Shown: in pieces, positions 27,079 through 35,565 of the stretch
How the letters are laid out: the number at the start of each line of letters is the position of its first letter
How positions within the stretch are numbered: position 1 is the stretch's first letter
Assembly: GCF_019599405.1 (NCBI RefSeq)
Contig: NZ_RKLQ01000002.1
Location: forward strand, 620,001 to 684,000
Reading direction: 5' to 3'
DNA length: 64,000 nucleotides
Source of the DNA: Haloarcula salinisoli
GTDB taxonomy: Archaea > Halobacteriota > Halobacteria > Halobacteriales > Haloarculaceae
Notes under the pieces: model-generated
What the model saw: only the letters and a program-made list of their open reading frames with translations
Told to the model about the DNA's origin: nothing
The model's database searches: none
Made by a program: the position numbers and the translations under genes

Positions 27079-27096
27079 TGTATACGACTGTATACA
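27079..27096 (+). promoter_or_regulatory. inverted-repeat operator of vapBC
   Basis: TGTATAC-GACT-GTATACA is a perfect 7-base inverted repeat with a 4-base spacer, ending one base before the ATG of vapB. VapB-type antitoxins repress their own promoter through such palindromes. The position next to the start codon means a bound repressor would block the transcription start itself. Confidence 0.7.
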
Positions 27097-27097
27097 T

Positions 27098-27331
27098 ATG
27101 GGGACGAAATCGATACGGCTCGAGGACGACGTCTACGAGCGTATCAAGGCCCACAAGCGGGCGGACGAGACGTTTTCCGAGGCTATCGACCGTCTCACGA
27201 GTGACTACTCGCTGCTGGATTTCGCCGGTGGATACGACGAGGACGATGCCCAGCGCCACCGCGAACTGCTCGACGAGTCGGAAGCGCAGGCCATTGCGGA
27301 GCGGCGTGAGCGACTGGAGCGCTCGGAATGA
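27098..27331 (+). CDS. vapB: VapB-type antitoxin
   Basis: This 77-residue protein has an N-terminal ribbon-helix-helix/AbrB-like segment MGTKSIRLEDDVYERIKAHK and FSEAIDRL typical of archaeal VapB antitoxins. The acidic C-terminal helix would wrap the toxin. The ATG at 27098 is preferred because the operator inverted repeat ends immediately before it. The toxin gene overlaps by 4 bases. Confidence 0.85.
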   Translation: MGTKSIRLEDDVYERIKAHKRADETFSEAIDRLTSDYSLLDFAGGYDEDDAQRHRELLDESEAQAIAERRERLERSE

Positions 27332-27723
27332 TTCTAGACACGGAGTTTCTCATTTCACTGCGGGCCGAGGAGTCCGCCGCGCTCGAACTCGCTGCGGAAC
27401 TCGAAGCAAGCGGTGTCCCGACCCGTATTCCGACGGTCGTCATCGAGGAGCTGTACGTCGGCGTCGGAGCCGGAGATGACGCGAACGACAATGCGCGTGC
27501 CTACGAGGCACTCGTCGCGAACAAGCCGGTCGTCGAACTCGACGAGAACGTCTCGCGACGGGCTGGCGTCCTCGAAGGGGAACATCTCGCGAGCGACTCG
27601 AAGCCGACACTCGGTCCCAACGACGCGGTGGTCGCGGCGACCGGACTCGTCTACAACGAGCCGGTCGTCACCAGCGATAACGACTTCCAGACCGTCGACG
27701 GGCTCGACGTCGAACTGTACTGA
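27328..27723 (+). CDS. vapC: VapC-type PIN-domain ribonuclease toxin
   Basis: This 131-residue PIN-domain nuclease has D4 in MILDTEFLI, E41 in VVIEELY, D98 in GPNDAVVAATG and D115 in VTSDNDF, together forming the acidic Mg2+-binding cluster. VapC enzymes cleave tRNA or rRNA. The gene overlaps vapB by ATGA. Just downstream the homology switches to pseudogene fragments, so the module may have inserted next to a recombination scar. Confidence 0.87.
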   Translation: MILDTEFLISLRAEESAALELAAELEASGVPTRIPTVVIEELYVGVGAGDDANDNARAYEALVANKPVVELDENVSRRAGVLEGEHLASDSKPTLGPNDAVVAATGLVYNEPVVTSDNDFQTVDGLDVELY

Positions 27724-27727
27724 CTGA

Positions 27728-27942
27728 TCTCCATGTAGCCCAGCTGCTGGAGCCGGTCGGCCACTTCCTCGCTGGTCCCCTCGCCTCGCGCGCCGATATC
27801 TATCGGCTCGTGCTCGCCGACGTTCGGCCCCGTGGGGTGAATCGGCAGCATATCGCCAGGTCGGTGGGGATGGCGACGCCGTGGCGGCGTGATACCGGCC
27901 GGCGTTGGAGACGGCGAGACCGGCCCGGAGGTGGGCGTCCAT
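27728..27942 (-). pseudogene. chimeric scar: DUF309 start joined to phosphatase end
   Basis: Read on the minus strand, 27942 to about 27883 matches the first 20 codons of the DUF309 gene (start MDAHLRAGLAV). From about 27888 to 27728 the sequence matches the last 50 codons of the phosphatase gene at 28470..30008 (GEGTSEEVADRLQQLGYME). The two parts are in different frames. The junction lies in the motif GTGGCGGC; both parental genes contain CGTGGGCGGC, so joining at shared microhomology is likely. No product is expected. Confidence 0.8.
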
Positions 27943-28016
27943 GCGTCCATCTACCGGTCCGTCGTACAAAAACCGTCCCGGCCCACACCCCGAGTGTAAC
28001 GAGCTTCCAGTCTGGG

Positions 28017-28202
28017 TCACTTTCCGGCGGCGACTCCGCCCCCGATTGCCGCCTCGCAGTTCGTGCAGGCGGCGAGATACATTATCTTCGGTGCTTTGAA
28101 GCTCAAAGCGTCGATGTCGGCCGTCTCCCACTCGACGAACTCGACGTCGGCCGTCGATGCGATTCTCGCGTCACACTCCGAAAAGCGCTGTGTAGTTGAC
28201 AT
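28017..28202 (-). CDS. small CxxC protein
   Basis: This 61-residue protein has a C-terminal knuckle CTNCEAAIGGGVA and a single N-terminal cysteine (FSEC), where the neighbouring paralogue has CPEC. Small proteins of this kind are common in haloarchaea and lack assigned roles. With only three of four cysteines it may not hold zinc. Start and function are uncertain. Confidence 0.45.
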   Translation of the reverse strand: MSTTQRFSECDARIASTADVEFVEWETADIDALSFKAPKIMYLAACTNCEAAIGGGVAAGK

Positions 28203-28203
28203 C

Positions 28204-28441
28204 CCTGAATCCTCCTACCGCCGGACGCGCCAGCGACGCCGCTTCCGATGACGTGGTCGCAGTTCCGGCAGCTAATCACGTAGAATCGCTTCGCCATCAT
28301 CGACATACTGAACAACTCCTGATCCTCCGAACCCATCTCTGCGAAGGCGAGATTTTGGGGGGTTCGCGAGGGTCCGCTCACACTCCGGACAGTGTACCCT
28401 GGTAGTGGCTCACAGGCGACGCCCACATATCTTTTTTGCAT
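28204..28441 (-). pseudogene. frameshifted small zinc-ribbon gene
   Basis: In one minus-strand frame I read VHCPECERTLANPP, and in another QNLAFAEMGSEDQELF with SCRNCDHVIGSGVAG. Together these make one zinc-ribbon protein related to the gene at 28017..28202, broken near a run CCCCCCAAAA at about 28354-28363. Either the gene is decayed or the run holds an assembly error. Confidence 0.5.
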
Positions 28442-28469
28442 ATGAGACTCAAGACAAGAAATTCCGTTC

Positions 28470-30008
28470 CTACTCCATATATCCGAGCTGCTGCAATCGG
28501 TCCGCGACCTCCTCGCTGGTCCCCTCGCCTCGCGCGCCGATGTCGATGGGGTCGCGCTCGCCGACGGACCGCTCCTCGCTGTGAATCGGCAACACCTCGC
28601 CGACCATGTCGGTGGGGATGTCGACGCCGTGGGCGGCCAGGATGGTCGGCGCCATATCCGTAATCGAAATCTGGTCGATTTCGCCCTCGCTGGCGAAGTC
28701 GGGCCCGCTTGCGAGGAAGATGCCGTTGCGGGTGTTCTCGGCGGCCCAGCGGTCCGGCGCGGTCGTCACCTCGCCGCCGCCGATGCCGTCGTTGACGTGG
28801 ACGCCGTCGCGCATATCCACGACGACTTCGGGACCCTCGTCGACGTACTCGCCGCTGTAGACCTCTTCGCCGCGGTAGACGCCGTCGAACATCTTCCCCT
28901 CGCTGTCCTCGACGGCCCGGAGGTCTTCGACGAGCTGGTCACGCACGGACTCGGGCGTGCCGGGCATCAGGTAGATGGGCCCCTGGCCGCTGGCGACGGC
29001 CTGGGTCCCGGAGAGGTCGATAGCTTCGAGCTTGCGGGCGCGTTTGGCGCCCGCGCTCTGGGGGACCAGCTGCTGGATGGACTCCGGCACGGTCTTCGCG
29101 AGCAGGTCGACGACGCCGGCCTTCTTCGCGACGCCCAGCACGTTCTCGCGGGTCAGCCCGAGCGGTCGGAAGAAGTCCTCGACGGTCCGCTCGTGGGCCT
29201 GATAGCCGTTCTGTTCGAGCCACTCGTTGATGTAGAACTCCGTCGTGGTGGGACCACAGCCGTGGTCGGACATCAGGACGAGGTTGAGGTCGTCCATCGC
29301 GGCCAGTTCGCCCAGCTGTTCGTCGACCATCTCCCAGGCGCGCTTGGTCGGCTCGTCGTTCCAGAAGAAGTGCTGGAGGACGTTCAGATAGAACAGCGTC
29401 ACGTGGACGAAGTCGAGCTCTTTCTCCTCGAGCAGATGCAGCGCCACCTCGAAGCGCCGTTCCATCACGTCGAGGATGGCGTCGACTTCAGCGCCTCGTT
29501 CCTCGTTGCTCGAGAGCAGCGGGTCGGGATGGACGCGATAGTCGAACAGCTCCTCCAGTTCCGCTTCCAGCCCCTCGGGCGCGGCGTAGCCGCTGTCGAT
29601 GCTTCGGTATTCGCCCTGGACGGCGTCGGGGCCGCCGGCGACGACGGGCCCGCCGATGTCACGGGGCGGGTACATCGTCGGCATGTTGACGACGCCGGGG
29701 GTCTGGCCGTCTTCGGCCAGATAGTCCCACAGTTCGGCCGTCTTGAAATCGCCGCCCTTGGCGACGTCGATGCGCTCCTCGGCGAGGTCGATGTGCTCGA
29801 ACCAGAACACGCCCAGGCCGCCGGGGTCCTTCCCCGCGGAGTAACACTTCCAGTTCGGGAAGGTCACGGGCGGGAGACAGCTCTCGGTCTCTGCCCAGGT
29901 GTGGTCGTCCCGGAGCGCGGCCAGGTTCGGCAGGTCGCCGGCCTCGAGCCACGGGTCGAGCAGCCGCCAGCTCGCGCCGTCGAGCCCGACGACGAACGTC
30001 CGCGTCAT
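28470..30008 (-). CDS. alkaline-phosphatase-superfamily hydrolase
   Basis: This 512-residue enzyme is of the nucleotide pyrophosphatase/phosphodiesterase type. VVGLDGASWRLLDP starts the fold; PPVTFPNWKCY supplies the nucleophile threonine region, LMSDHGCGP the metal-binding Asp-His pair, and DMAPTILAAHGV the C-terminal conserved block. In haloarchaea such genes often lie with glycosyltransferases, as here (GT2 gene divergent 97 bases away), suggesting work on phosphorylated glycans or lipids. That role is inference. The ATG at 30008 is the first codon of the fold. Confidence 0.85.
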   Translation of the reverse strand: MTRTFVVGLDGASWRLLDPWLEAGDLPNLAALRDDHTWAETESCLPPVTFPNWKCYSAGKDPGGLGVFWFEHIDLAEERIDVAKGGDFKTAELWDYLAEDGQTPGVVNMPTMYPPRDIGGPVVAGGPDAVQGEYRSIDSGYAAPEGLEAELEELFDYRVHPDPLLSSNEERGAEVDAILDVMERRFEVALHLLEEKELDFVHVTLFYLNVLQHFFWNDEPTKRAWEMVDEQLGELAAMDDLNLVLMSDHGCGPTTTEFYINEWLEQNGYQAHERTVEDFFRPLGLTRENVLGVAKKAGVVDLLAKTVPESIQQLVPQSAGAKRARKLEAIDLSGTQAVASGQGPIYLMPGTPESVRDQLVEDLRAVEDSEGKMFDGVYRGEEVYSGEYVDEGPEVVVDMRDGVHVNDGIGGGEVTTAPDRWAAENTRNGIFLASGPDFASEGEIDQISITDMAPTILAAHGVDIPTDMVGEVLPIHSEERSVGERDPIDIGARGEGTSEEVADRLQQLGYME

Positions 30009-30070
30009 ACCCCAACTCCCCGCGAGCGCGCCAATAGGTCTTTCCGTCTCGTCGCGGCGGTATGACACAA

Positions 30071-30079
30071 CGCATATAT
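30071..30079 (+). promoter_or_regulatory. TATA box of the glycan operon
   Basis: GCATATATA lies about 28 bases before the GTG at 30105, a spacing that places the transcription start at that codon. It decides the start of the GT2 gene in favour of GTG 30105 over the upstream TTG at 30084. Confidence 0.6.
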
Positions 30080-30104
30080 ACGGTTGCTGAATACCGGGCA
30101 AACA

Positions 30105-30782
30105 GTGCGTACCGTCGCCGTCATTCCCGCGTACAACGAATCCGAGACCATCGGGCCGGTCATCGAGGAGACCGGAGAGTACGTCGATCAGGTCGTCGTC
30201 GTCGACGACGGTTCCAGCGACGACACTGCCGCAATCGCCCGCGACCACGGCGCCGTGGTCGTAGAGCACGTCTTCAACACGGGCGTCGGCGGCGCAGTCA
30301 GGACCGGCTACCAGTACGCGATCAAACACGACTACGACTGGGTCGTCCAGGTCGACGCGGACGGCCAGCACGACCCGGCGAAGATTCCCGAACTCCTGGA
30401 CGTCGCGACCGACGGCCACGACATGGTCATCGCCAGTCGCTATCTCAACGAGAGCTACCAGGACTACTCGGCGACGCGCAACGTCGGTATCCAGTTTTTC
30501 ACCCGGCTGGTCAACGCGCTCGGTGACATCGAGATTACGGACGTGACCAGCGGGTTCCGTGTTTACCGGGTGTCGATGCTCGAATCGATACTCCACCGCG
30601 GGGACAAACACTGGGCCATCGAACAGACCCTGGAGGCCGCCAAGGGCGGCTACTCCATTACAGAGGTGTCCACGAAGATGCCCACCCGGGAGGAGGGCGA
30701 GTCACAGTTCACCATCGACACCTTCGCGCTGTACCCGATTCGGATGACCGATACTATCCTCCGTGTCCTGCTCTTTCGATAA
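30105..30782 (+). CDS. GT2 family glycosyltransferase (dolichyl-phosphate sugar type)
   Basis: This 225-residue GT-A enzyme starts VAVIPAYNESETIG, has the sugar-nucleotide motif VVVDDGSSDDT and the metal-binding VQVDADGQHDP. No membrane segment follows, so it acts at the cytoplasmic face. Relatives transfer sugars from a nucleotide donor to dolichyl phosphate. It is the first gene of a tight four-gene operon with a DUF2304 protein, a polysaccharide deacetylase and a flippase-like membrane protein. A leaderless GTG start is supported by the TATA box. Confidence 0.87.
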   Translation: MRTVAVIPAYNESETIGPVIEETGEYVDQVVVVDDGSSDDTAAIARDHGAVVVEHVFNTGVGGAVRTGYQYAIKHDYDWVVQVDADGQHDPAKIPELLDVATDGHDMVIASRYLNESYQDYSATRNVGIQFFTRLVNALGDIEITDVTSGFRVYRVSMLESILHRGDKHWAIEQTLEAAKGGYSITEVSTKMPTREEGESQFTIDTFALYPIRMTDTILRVLLFR

Positions 30783-30784
30783 CT

Positions 30785-31141
30785 ATGGTCGAGTACACCC
30801 TCGTCAACCTCATCTCGCTGGTCGTCGGTATCGCCTTCCTCGTCAACGGCTACATGCTGGTCAAGCAGGGTCGGGAGGCCATCGCCCTCTTTGTCGTCTC
30901 GCTGGCCATCGGCGGCGGGCTCATCTTCGTCGCCGTCTTCCCCAACGTCTTCCAGGTCTTCGCGACGGTGCTGGGCCTGGAGCTGAAGGCCCGCGCCATC
31001 CTGGTCATCTCCAATCTGACGCTTTTCGTCGTCGCGACCTACCTGTTCAACCGCATCGGGAAGCTGTACGACCGCCTCTCGCGGCTCAACGAGGAGGTCA
31101 GCCTGCTGCGCAGCGAGGTCGAGGAACTCCGCGATGAGTGA
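30785..31141 (+). CDS. DUF2304 small membrane protein
   Basis: This 118-residue protein has three hydrophobic segments and a C-terminal coiled coil (LYDRLSRLNEEVSLLRSEVEEL). DUF2304 proteins are regularly encoded beside GT2 glycosyltransferases, and may anchor or regulate them at the membrane. It follows the GT2 gene by 2 bases and overlaps the next gene by 8. Confidence 0.82.
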   Translation: MVEYTLVNLISLVVGIAFLVNGYMLVKQGREAIALFVVSLAIGGGLIFVAVFPNVFQVFATVLGLELKARAILVISNLTLFVVATYLFNRIGKLYDRLSRLNEEVSLLRSEVEELRDE

Positions 31142-32012
31142 CACCGTCGGCCGCGCAGTACTTTCCATCGACGTCGAGCTGTTCGACCAGACGCCCGCCT
31201 ACCGGTCGGCCTCGGGCATCACGGACCAGCAGGGTATCGGCCTGAATGGACTGGCGTGGTTCAGGGAGACGCTGGGCGACCGCGGCGCGAGTACCACGTG
31301 TTTCGTCGTCTCCTCGCTGGTCGACCGCTACCCCGAGGCCATCGAGGCGCTGGCCGACGCGGGCTTCGAGATTGCCTCCCATACCCACTCCCACGAACTG
31401 CTTTCGGACCGCTCCGCCGACGAGCGCCGCGAGGAACTGGCGACGTCGAAAGAACGGCTCGAATCGCTCACGGGGCAATCCGTCACCGGCTTTCGGGCCC
31501 CCGCCTTCGACATCACCGACGACCACTTCGACCTGCTCGCCGAGACGGGCTATGAGTACGACTCCAGTGTCGTCGCGAGCCGCGCCATCCCGGGCTGGTA
31601 CGGCGGCGAGTACGACCTCGAAACCCCCGCACTGGCGACGGCCGTCGACCCCGACGCACCCGCCGGTCTCGCCGAACTGCCCGCCAGCGTGATGCCCGGA
31701 CTGCGCCTCCCCCTGACCGGGACGTGGCTGCGCTTTTTCGGCCCGCGCTACACCGCGCTGGGTATGCGCCTGCTCGCCCGGCGGGGAATTACGCCGGTGC
31801 TCTACGTCCACCCGTGGGAACTGGTCGGGCTGCCACAGGTCGAGGGGGTCCCCGCGCGGGTCTACTACCACACCGGCGAGTGGATGCGCGAGGCGCTGAC
31901 CTACATCCTCGACCAGCCGTTCGACTTCGTCACTGCCCGGTCCGTGCTGGAGGACGCCGTTCCCGGCTGGACCGACCAGAACCGGCCCGCGGACGGGCCA
32001 CAGGAGGAGTGA
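31134..32012 (+). CDS. polysaccharide deacetylase (NodB-type)
   Basis: This 292-residue enzyme has the carbohydrate esterase 4 landmarks: SIDVELFDQTPAYR, the zinc motif SHTHSHELL and TGFRAPAFDI. The family removes N-acetyl groups from glycans. There is no signal peptide, so it likely acts on cytoplasmic lipid-linked precursors. It sits third in the glycan operon. Confidence 0.86.
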   Translation: MSDTVGRAVLSIDVELFDQTPAYRSASGITDQQGIGLNGLAWFRETLGDRGASTTCFVVSSLVDRYPEAIEALADAGFEIASHTHSHELLSDRSADERREELATSKERLESLTGQSVTGFRAPAFDITDDHFDLLAETGYEYDSSVVASRAIPGWYGGEYDLETPALATAVDPDAPAGLAELPASVMPGLRLPLTGTWLRFFGPRYTALGMRLLARRGITPVLYVHPWELVGLPQVEGVPARVYYHTGEWMREALTYILDQPFDFVTARSVLEDAVPGWTDQNRPADGPQEE

Positions 32013-32013
32013 C

Positions 32014-33024
32014 GTGACGGCGAGCCGCCGCGATATCGCGATTTCCGTCCTGCAGTACGGCGTCGGTATCGCCGCGCTCGCGTACCTCCTCTCGCAGGTC
32101 GATATCGCCGCCGTCAGCACGCGACTCCGGGCGACCGAGCCCAGCGTCCTCGTCGCGCTCGTGCTCGTCACCGTCGGCGGCGTCGTCGCCCGCTTCGACA
32201 CGTGGCGAGCGGTTCTGGCGCCCTTCGCCAGTGTGCCGTTGCTGACCGCCGGTCGCGTCGACCTGGCGGTGAACTTCGTCAACCAGCTTCTCCCCTCGCG
32301 GCTCTCCGGTCGGCTCGCCGCCCCCTTCATCCTGAGAGCCGAGACCGGTATCGACTACGGCGACGCGACCGCCGCCGCGGGCGCCCACACCGGCATCTAC
32401 GCCGTCTTCTACGGTCTCGTCTCGGCTGTCGGTCTGGTCGCTATCGTCGGCCGCGTCTCTACCGGCATCCTGCTCCTGCTGGCACTGTCGACGGCGCTGT
32501 ATCTCGTCGCCGGCGTCGTCGTCCTGCTGGCCGGCATGAACCTCACCGTGCTGGACCGGCTGGTCGGATTGCTGGCTTCGCTGGCCGAACGTGTGCCCCG
32601 AATCGGGAGCGCGCTCGCCGACCGCATCCTCGCTATCCCCGATATCACCGAGAGCTCCGCCGACGCCTTCGGGGAGATATCCACGGACCCGCGTATCTGG
32701 CTGCGCTACGGTGCCGGGTGGGCCCTCGCGCTGGTCGTCGCCCCTGGTATCCGGGTCTGGCTACTCTTTCTCTCCTTCGGCGCGGCGGTCGACCCACTGT
32801 TGCTCCCGCTCTATCTGGTGACAGCTTACAGCATCACGCTGCTCCCGCTCACGCCAGGCGGCATCGGGGTCACGGAGGCGACCGCCACCGCCGTATTCGT
32901 CGGTCTCGGCGTCCCCGAGGCCGTGGTCATCCCCGTCATCTTCCTCGACCGGTTCCTCGGCGTCTACATCCCCGCCGTCGTCGGCTGGTACCCCACGCTC
33001 GACATGGACCTGTCCGTGCTGTAG
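32014..33024 (+). CDS. flippase-like integral membrane protein (LPG synthase TM family)
   Basis: This 336-residue protein has about eight hydrophobic segments and resembles the lysylphosphatidylglycerol synthase membrane family (UPF0104). Conserved features are VNFVNQLLPSRLSGR and PLTPGGIGVTEATATAVF. Archaeal relatives include AglD-neighbour proteins suspected of moving lipid-linked sugars. The GTG start at 32014 is one base after the deacetylase stop. It ends the operon. Confidence 0.8.
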   Translation: MTASRRDIAISVLQYGVGIAALAYLLSQVDIAAVSTRLRATEPSVLVALVLVTVGGVVARFDTWRAVLAPFASVPLLTAGRVDLAVNFVNQLLPSRLSGRLAAPFILRAETGIDYGDATAAAGAHTGIYAVFYGLVSAVGLVAIVGRVSTGILLLLALSTALYLVAGVVVLLAGMNLTVLDRLVGLLASLAERVPRIGSALADRILAIPDITESSADAFGEISTDPRIWLRYGAGWALALVVAPGIRVWLLFLSFGAAVDPLLLPLYLVTAYSITLLPLTPGGIGVTEATATAVFVGLGVPEAVVIPVIFLDRFLGVYIPAVVGWYPTLDMDLSVL

Positions 33025-33121
33025 TCTGACACGTCTGGGGGCTGTTGGCATCGGTGTGCACGCCGACAGCCACCAGAGATGTTGGGCAAAGACCTAACGA
33101 CCAGGGCTTTCACAACCCGAT

Positions 33122-33496
33122 ATGGTCGAGGACGAAGACGAAGACCTCGAAATTGTCGTCGCCGCCAGGGTCACGACGCTCACCCTCGCCGTCGCCTTCG
33201 TGCTCATGTTCGCGGGCGTCCCCTGGTTCTGGGTGGCCTTCCCCGTCGGCTTCGGCGGGGTGCTCCCGACGGCGCTGGGCGCGACGCGGCTCTACCAGCG
33301 CCGACACCCCGCCGACAGCCGGCCAACGACCGACGAGGACGACGCGCTGGCGACGCTTCGGGAGCGCTACGCCCGTGGCGAGCTCACCGAGGCGGAGTTC
33401 GAGCGACAGGTCGAGCGGTTACTGGAGACGGAGGACGTCCGGACGGCTCGCGAGCGACCGTCTGGGGAAACTCAGCGGGAACGCGAGACGGAGTAG
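33122..33496 (+). CDS. SHOCT-domain membrane protein
   Basis: This 124-residue protein has two hydrophobic segments near residues 15-60 and a C-terminal SHOCT motif (LRERYARGELTEAEFERQVE). SHOCT segments are short oligomerisation helices attached to many proteins. Only 4 bases lie between its stop and a MITE insertion, beyond which a convergent gene ends. Confidence 0.78.
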   Translation: MVEDEDEDLEIVVAARVTTLTLAVAFVLMFAGVPWFWVAFPVGFGGVLPTALGATRLYQRRHPADSRPTTDEDDALATLRERYARGELTEAEFERQVERLLETEDVRTARERPSGETQRERETE

Positions 33497-33500
33497 CTCA

Positions 33501-33570
33501 TACTGGTGGCTGTAAGTTCGTAAAGATATTCGCGGTGGCGAATTACTTCAGTTTGTTACAGCCACCAGTA
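33501..33570. mobile_element. 70-bp MITE with TCA target duplication
   Basis: The element has 15-base perfect terminal inverted repeats TACTGGTGGCTGTAA...TTACAGCCACCAGTA and is flanked by TCA on both sides (33498..33500, 33571..33573). A second copy in opposite orientation lies at 47428..47506. No transposase is encoded, so it would need an enzyme supplied in trans. The right TCA doubles as the stop codon of the glycosyltransferase gene, so the insertion left that protein intact. Confidence 0.85.
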
Positions 33571-35352
33571 TCAGAACCCGCTCTCGTGGGGGGTCCTACA
33601 GGGCTCGCTGCGCTGCAGGACGAGCGTGTACTGGTTGGCCCGCAGCTCCTGCTCGTCGGCGAACTGGTCGGTCTGTGGGACGACGCCGTAGCGCAGCAGG
33701 TCCGTGTAGTCCCCGGGCGTCGCCCGCTGGGGGACGAACTCCGGCGGCCGCTCGCCGAACTCGGCGACGATTTCGTAGTCGGTCTCCTCCTCGACCAGCG
33801 CGCGGACGTACCGCTGCTGGCGCTCCCCGTTGCGGTAGTAGGTCCCGTTCTTCAGATAGAGGAGATCCCGATAGCCCAGCTGGATGTACTCGGGACACGG
33901 GTCCTGTGCCGTACGGTCCTGGAACCGGTGGTTGACGTTCATCCCGTGGGGTATCGCAGTGTCCTGTATGTTCACGCGGTACACCTCGACGGTGTCGTTC
34001 TCGTCGGCGTTTGCCGCCAGCCACGCCTCGGCGTCGTCCCGGGGCATCGAGGCGAACCCGACGGTCCCCATGCCGGCGTATATCGCCGTCGTCACCAGCA
34101 AGAGTGCCACTATCGGGCGGGCGACGGACGGATTCCACTCGCGCAGGTCCGAAAGCGCGTTCGCCAGCAACAGCGCCAGCAGCGGGAAGGTCGGCAGCAG
34201 GTGGTGGACCCGGAAGTCGTGCCACTGGGTGAACATCCCCACGTAGAGGACGAGCATGACGAGCACGAGGGCGATACCGGACCCACTCTCGCGCTGTTTC
34301 CGCAGTCCCGCGACGGACCCGACGACGCCGGCGACAGACGCGAAAAACAGCGGCAGCCCCATCCCGCTGAAGTAACCCCGGAGGAACCACCACGAAATGG
34401 GAGCGTCCGGCCCCGTCGGCCAGCTCACTCGTGAGGCCGACCCGCCGAAGAAACGTGTCACGATCTGGTCGAACCCGCCCACCATGAACGTCGGGAAGCC
34501 GACCAGTATCGTCACCAGACCGACCGCCGCGCCGGTGACGAGCAGTCGCGGCGCGAGCAATGTCCGCAGGGTATCTTCGTCGGTTTGCAGCGCCCGGAGG
34601 AGGTGTGCGACGCCGACCCCGAGGATGACCGGCGCGGCGGTGAGCTTGAACGCGATGGCGGCCCCGCCACAGGCCGCACCGACGTAGAAGGGGAGCCGCT
34701 CGCCGGTGCGGATGTAGACGTACAGGAAGTTGAGCGCCAGCAGGACGAAAAACAGCGCCGGCATATCCTCGCCACCCTCGTGGGCGATGGTGAGAAAGCC
34801 AAAGGTCAGCGTGAGAAGGGTCGCGGCCAGCCGGCCGGTCGCCCGGTCGACGACGGCGGTGCCCAGGCGGTAGGTCAGGTAGACCGAGCCGATGGCGAAG
34901 GCGACGTTGAAAAGCCGGACAAAGGCCAGGCTCCAGGTCCACACCCACTCGGGCGTGCTCGCCCACAGACCGTAGTAGCCAAACGCCGAGCTCGGGTAGC
35001 CAACCGACGTGAAGATATCCCCGCGGCCGGTCACCAGTGCGACGACGACGACCGGCAGCAGCGCCAGCGCGAACAGGTACAGCGTCGCGCCGAAGGGGAC
35101 ACGGCTCCACTGCACACCCGCCTGCAGCGATTCGATGCTCGGGTCGGCGAGCACCCGGCCGTAGGGGACCATCGCGTCTATCAGGCGGTCCTTCTCGTCC
35201 CGCGTCGCGAAGTTCGGGATGCGGTGGAAGAACCAGAAACTGGCCAGCAAGGTCGCAGCGACCATGATGTAGGGGAGGAACGGGTCGGCGCGGAAGTCCT
35301 CGCGGACCTGCGACCGCACCCGGTCGAACAGCGCTCGCCCGGGACCAAACAT
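33571..35352 (-). CDS. GT39/ArnT-like membrane glycosyltransferase
   Basis: This 593-residue protein has about eleven hydrophobic segments and an early loop IPNFATRDEKDR with paired acidic residues, as in the catalytic loop of GT-C enzymes (PMT/ArnT family). The C-terminal 130 residues form a soluble domain. Such enzymes transfer sugars from dolichyl phosphate donors outside the membrane and fit the glycan gene set next door. The ATG at 35352 gives a normal N-terminus. Its stop codon coincides with the MITE target duplication. Confidence 0.8.
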   Translation of the reverse strand: MFGPGRALFDRVRSQVREDFRADPFLPYIMVAATLLASFWFFHRIPNFATRDEKDRLIDAMVPYGRVLADPSIESLQAGVQWSRVPFGATLYLFALALLPVVVVALVTGRGDIFTSVGYPSSAFGYYGLWASTPEWVWTWSLAFVRLFNVAFAIGSVYLTYRLGTAVVDRATGRLAATLLTLTFGFLTIAHEGGEDMPALFFVLLALNFLYVYIRTGERLPFYVGAACGGAAIAFKLTAAPVILGVGVAHLLRALQTDEDTLRTLLAPRLLVTGAAVGLVTILVGFPTFMVGGFDQIVTRFFGGSASRVSWPTGPDAPISWWFLRGYFSGMGLPLFFASVAGVVGSVAGLRKQRESGSGIALVLVMLVLYVGMFTQWHDFRVHHLLPTFPLLALLLANALSDLREWNPSVARPIVALLLVTTAIYAGMGTVGFASMPRDDAEAWLAANADENDTVEVYRVNIQDTAIPHGMNVNHRFQDRTAQDPCPEYIQLGYRDLLYLKNGTYYRNGERQQRYVRALVEEETDYEIVAEFGERPPEFVPQRATPGDYTDLLRYGVVPQTDQFADEQELRANQYTLVLQRSEPCRTPHESGF

Positions 35353-35565
35353 ACCCCCACAAACCCCCAGGGACGACAAAAGTCGTCTGGTCTCGCGCGG
35401 GCGAGACCAGTGGCCGTCGCTGTGGTCGGTCCGTCCCACTCTGCTGCTTTCGGGTGCCTTACCACCGGGCTGCTCGGTTCGCTCTGTGGTCGTGTCTGTC
35501 TTCGACCAGTGGTTTATCTCAGACACAATCGGTAGTAATTTGTGGACAGTTCTTCACCATCTGAT

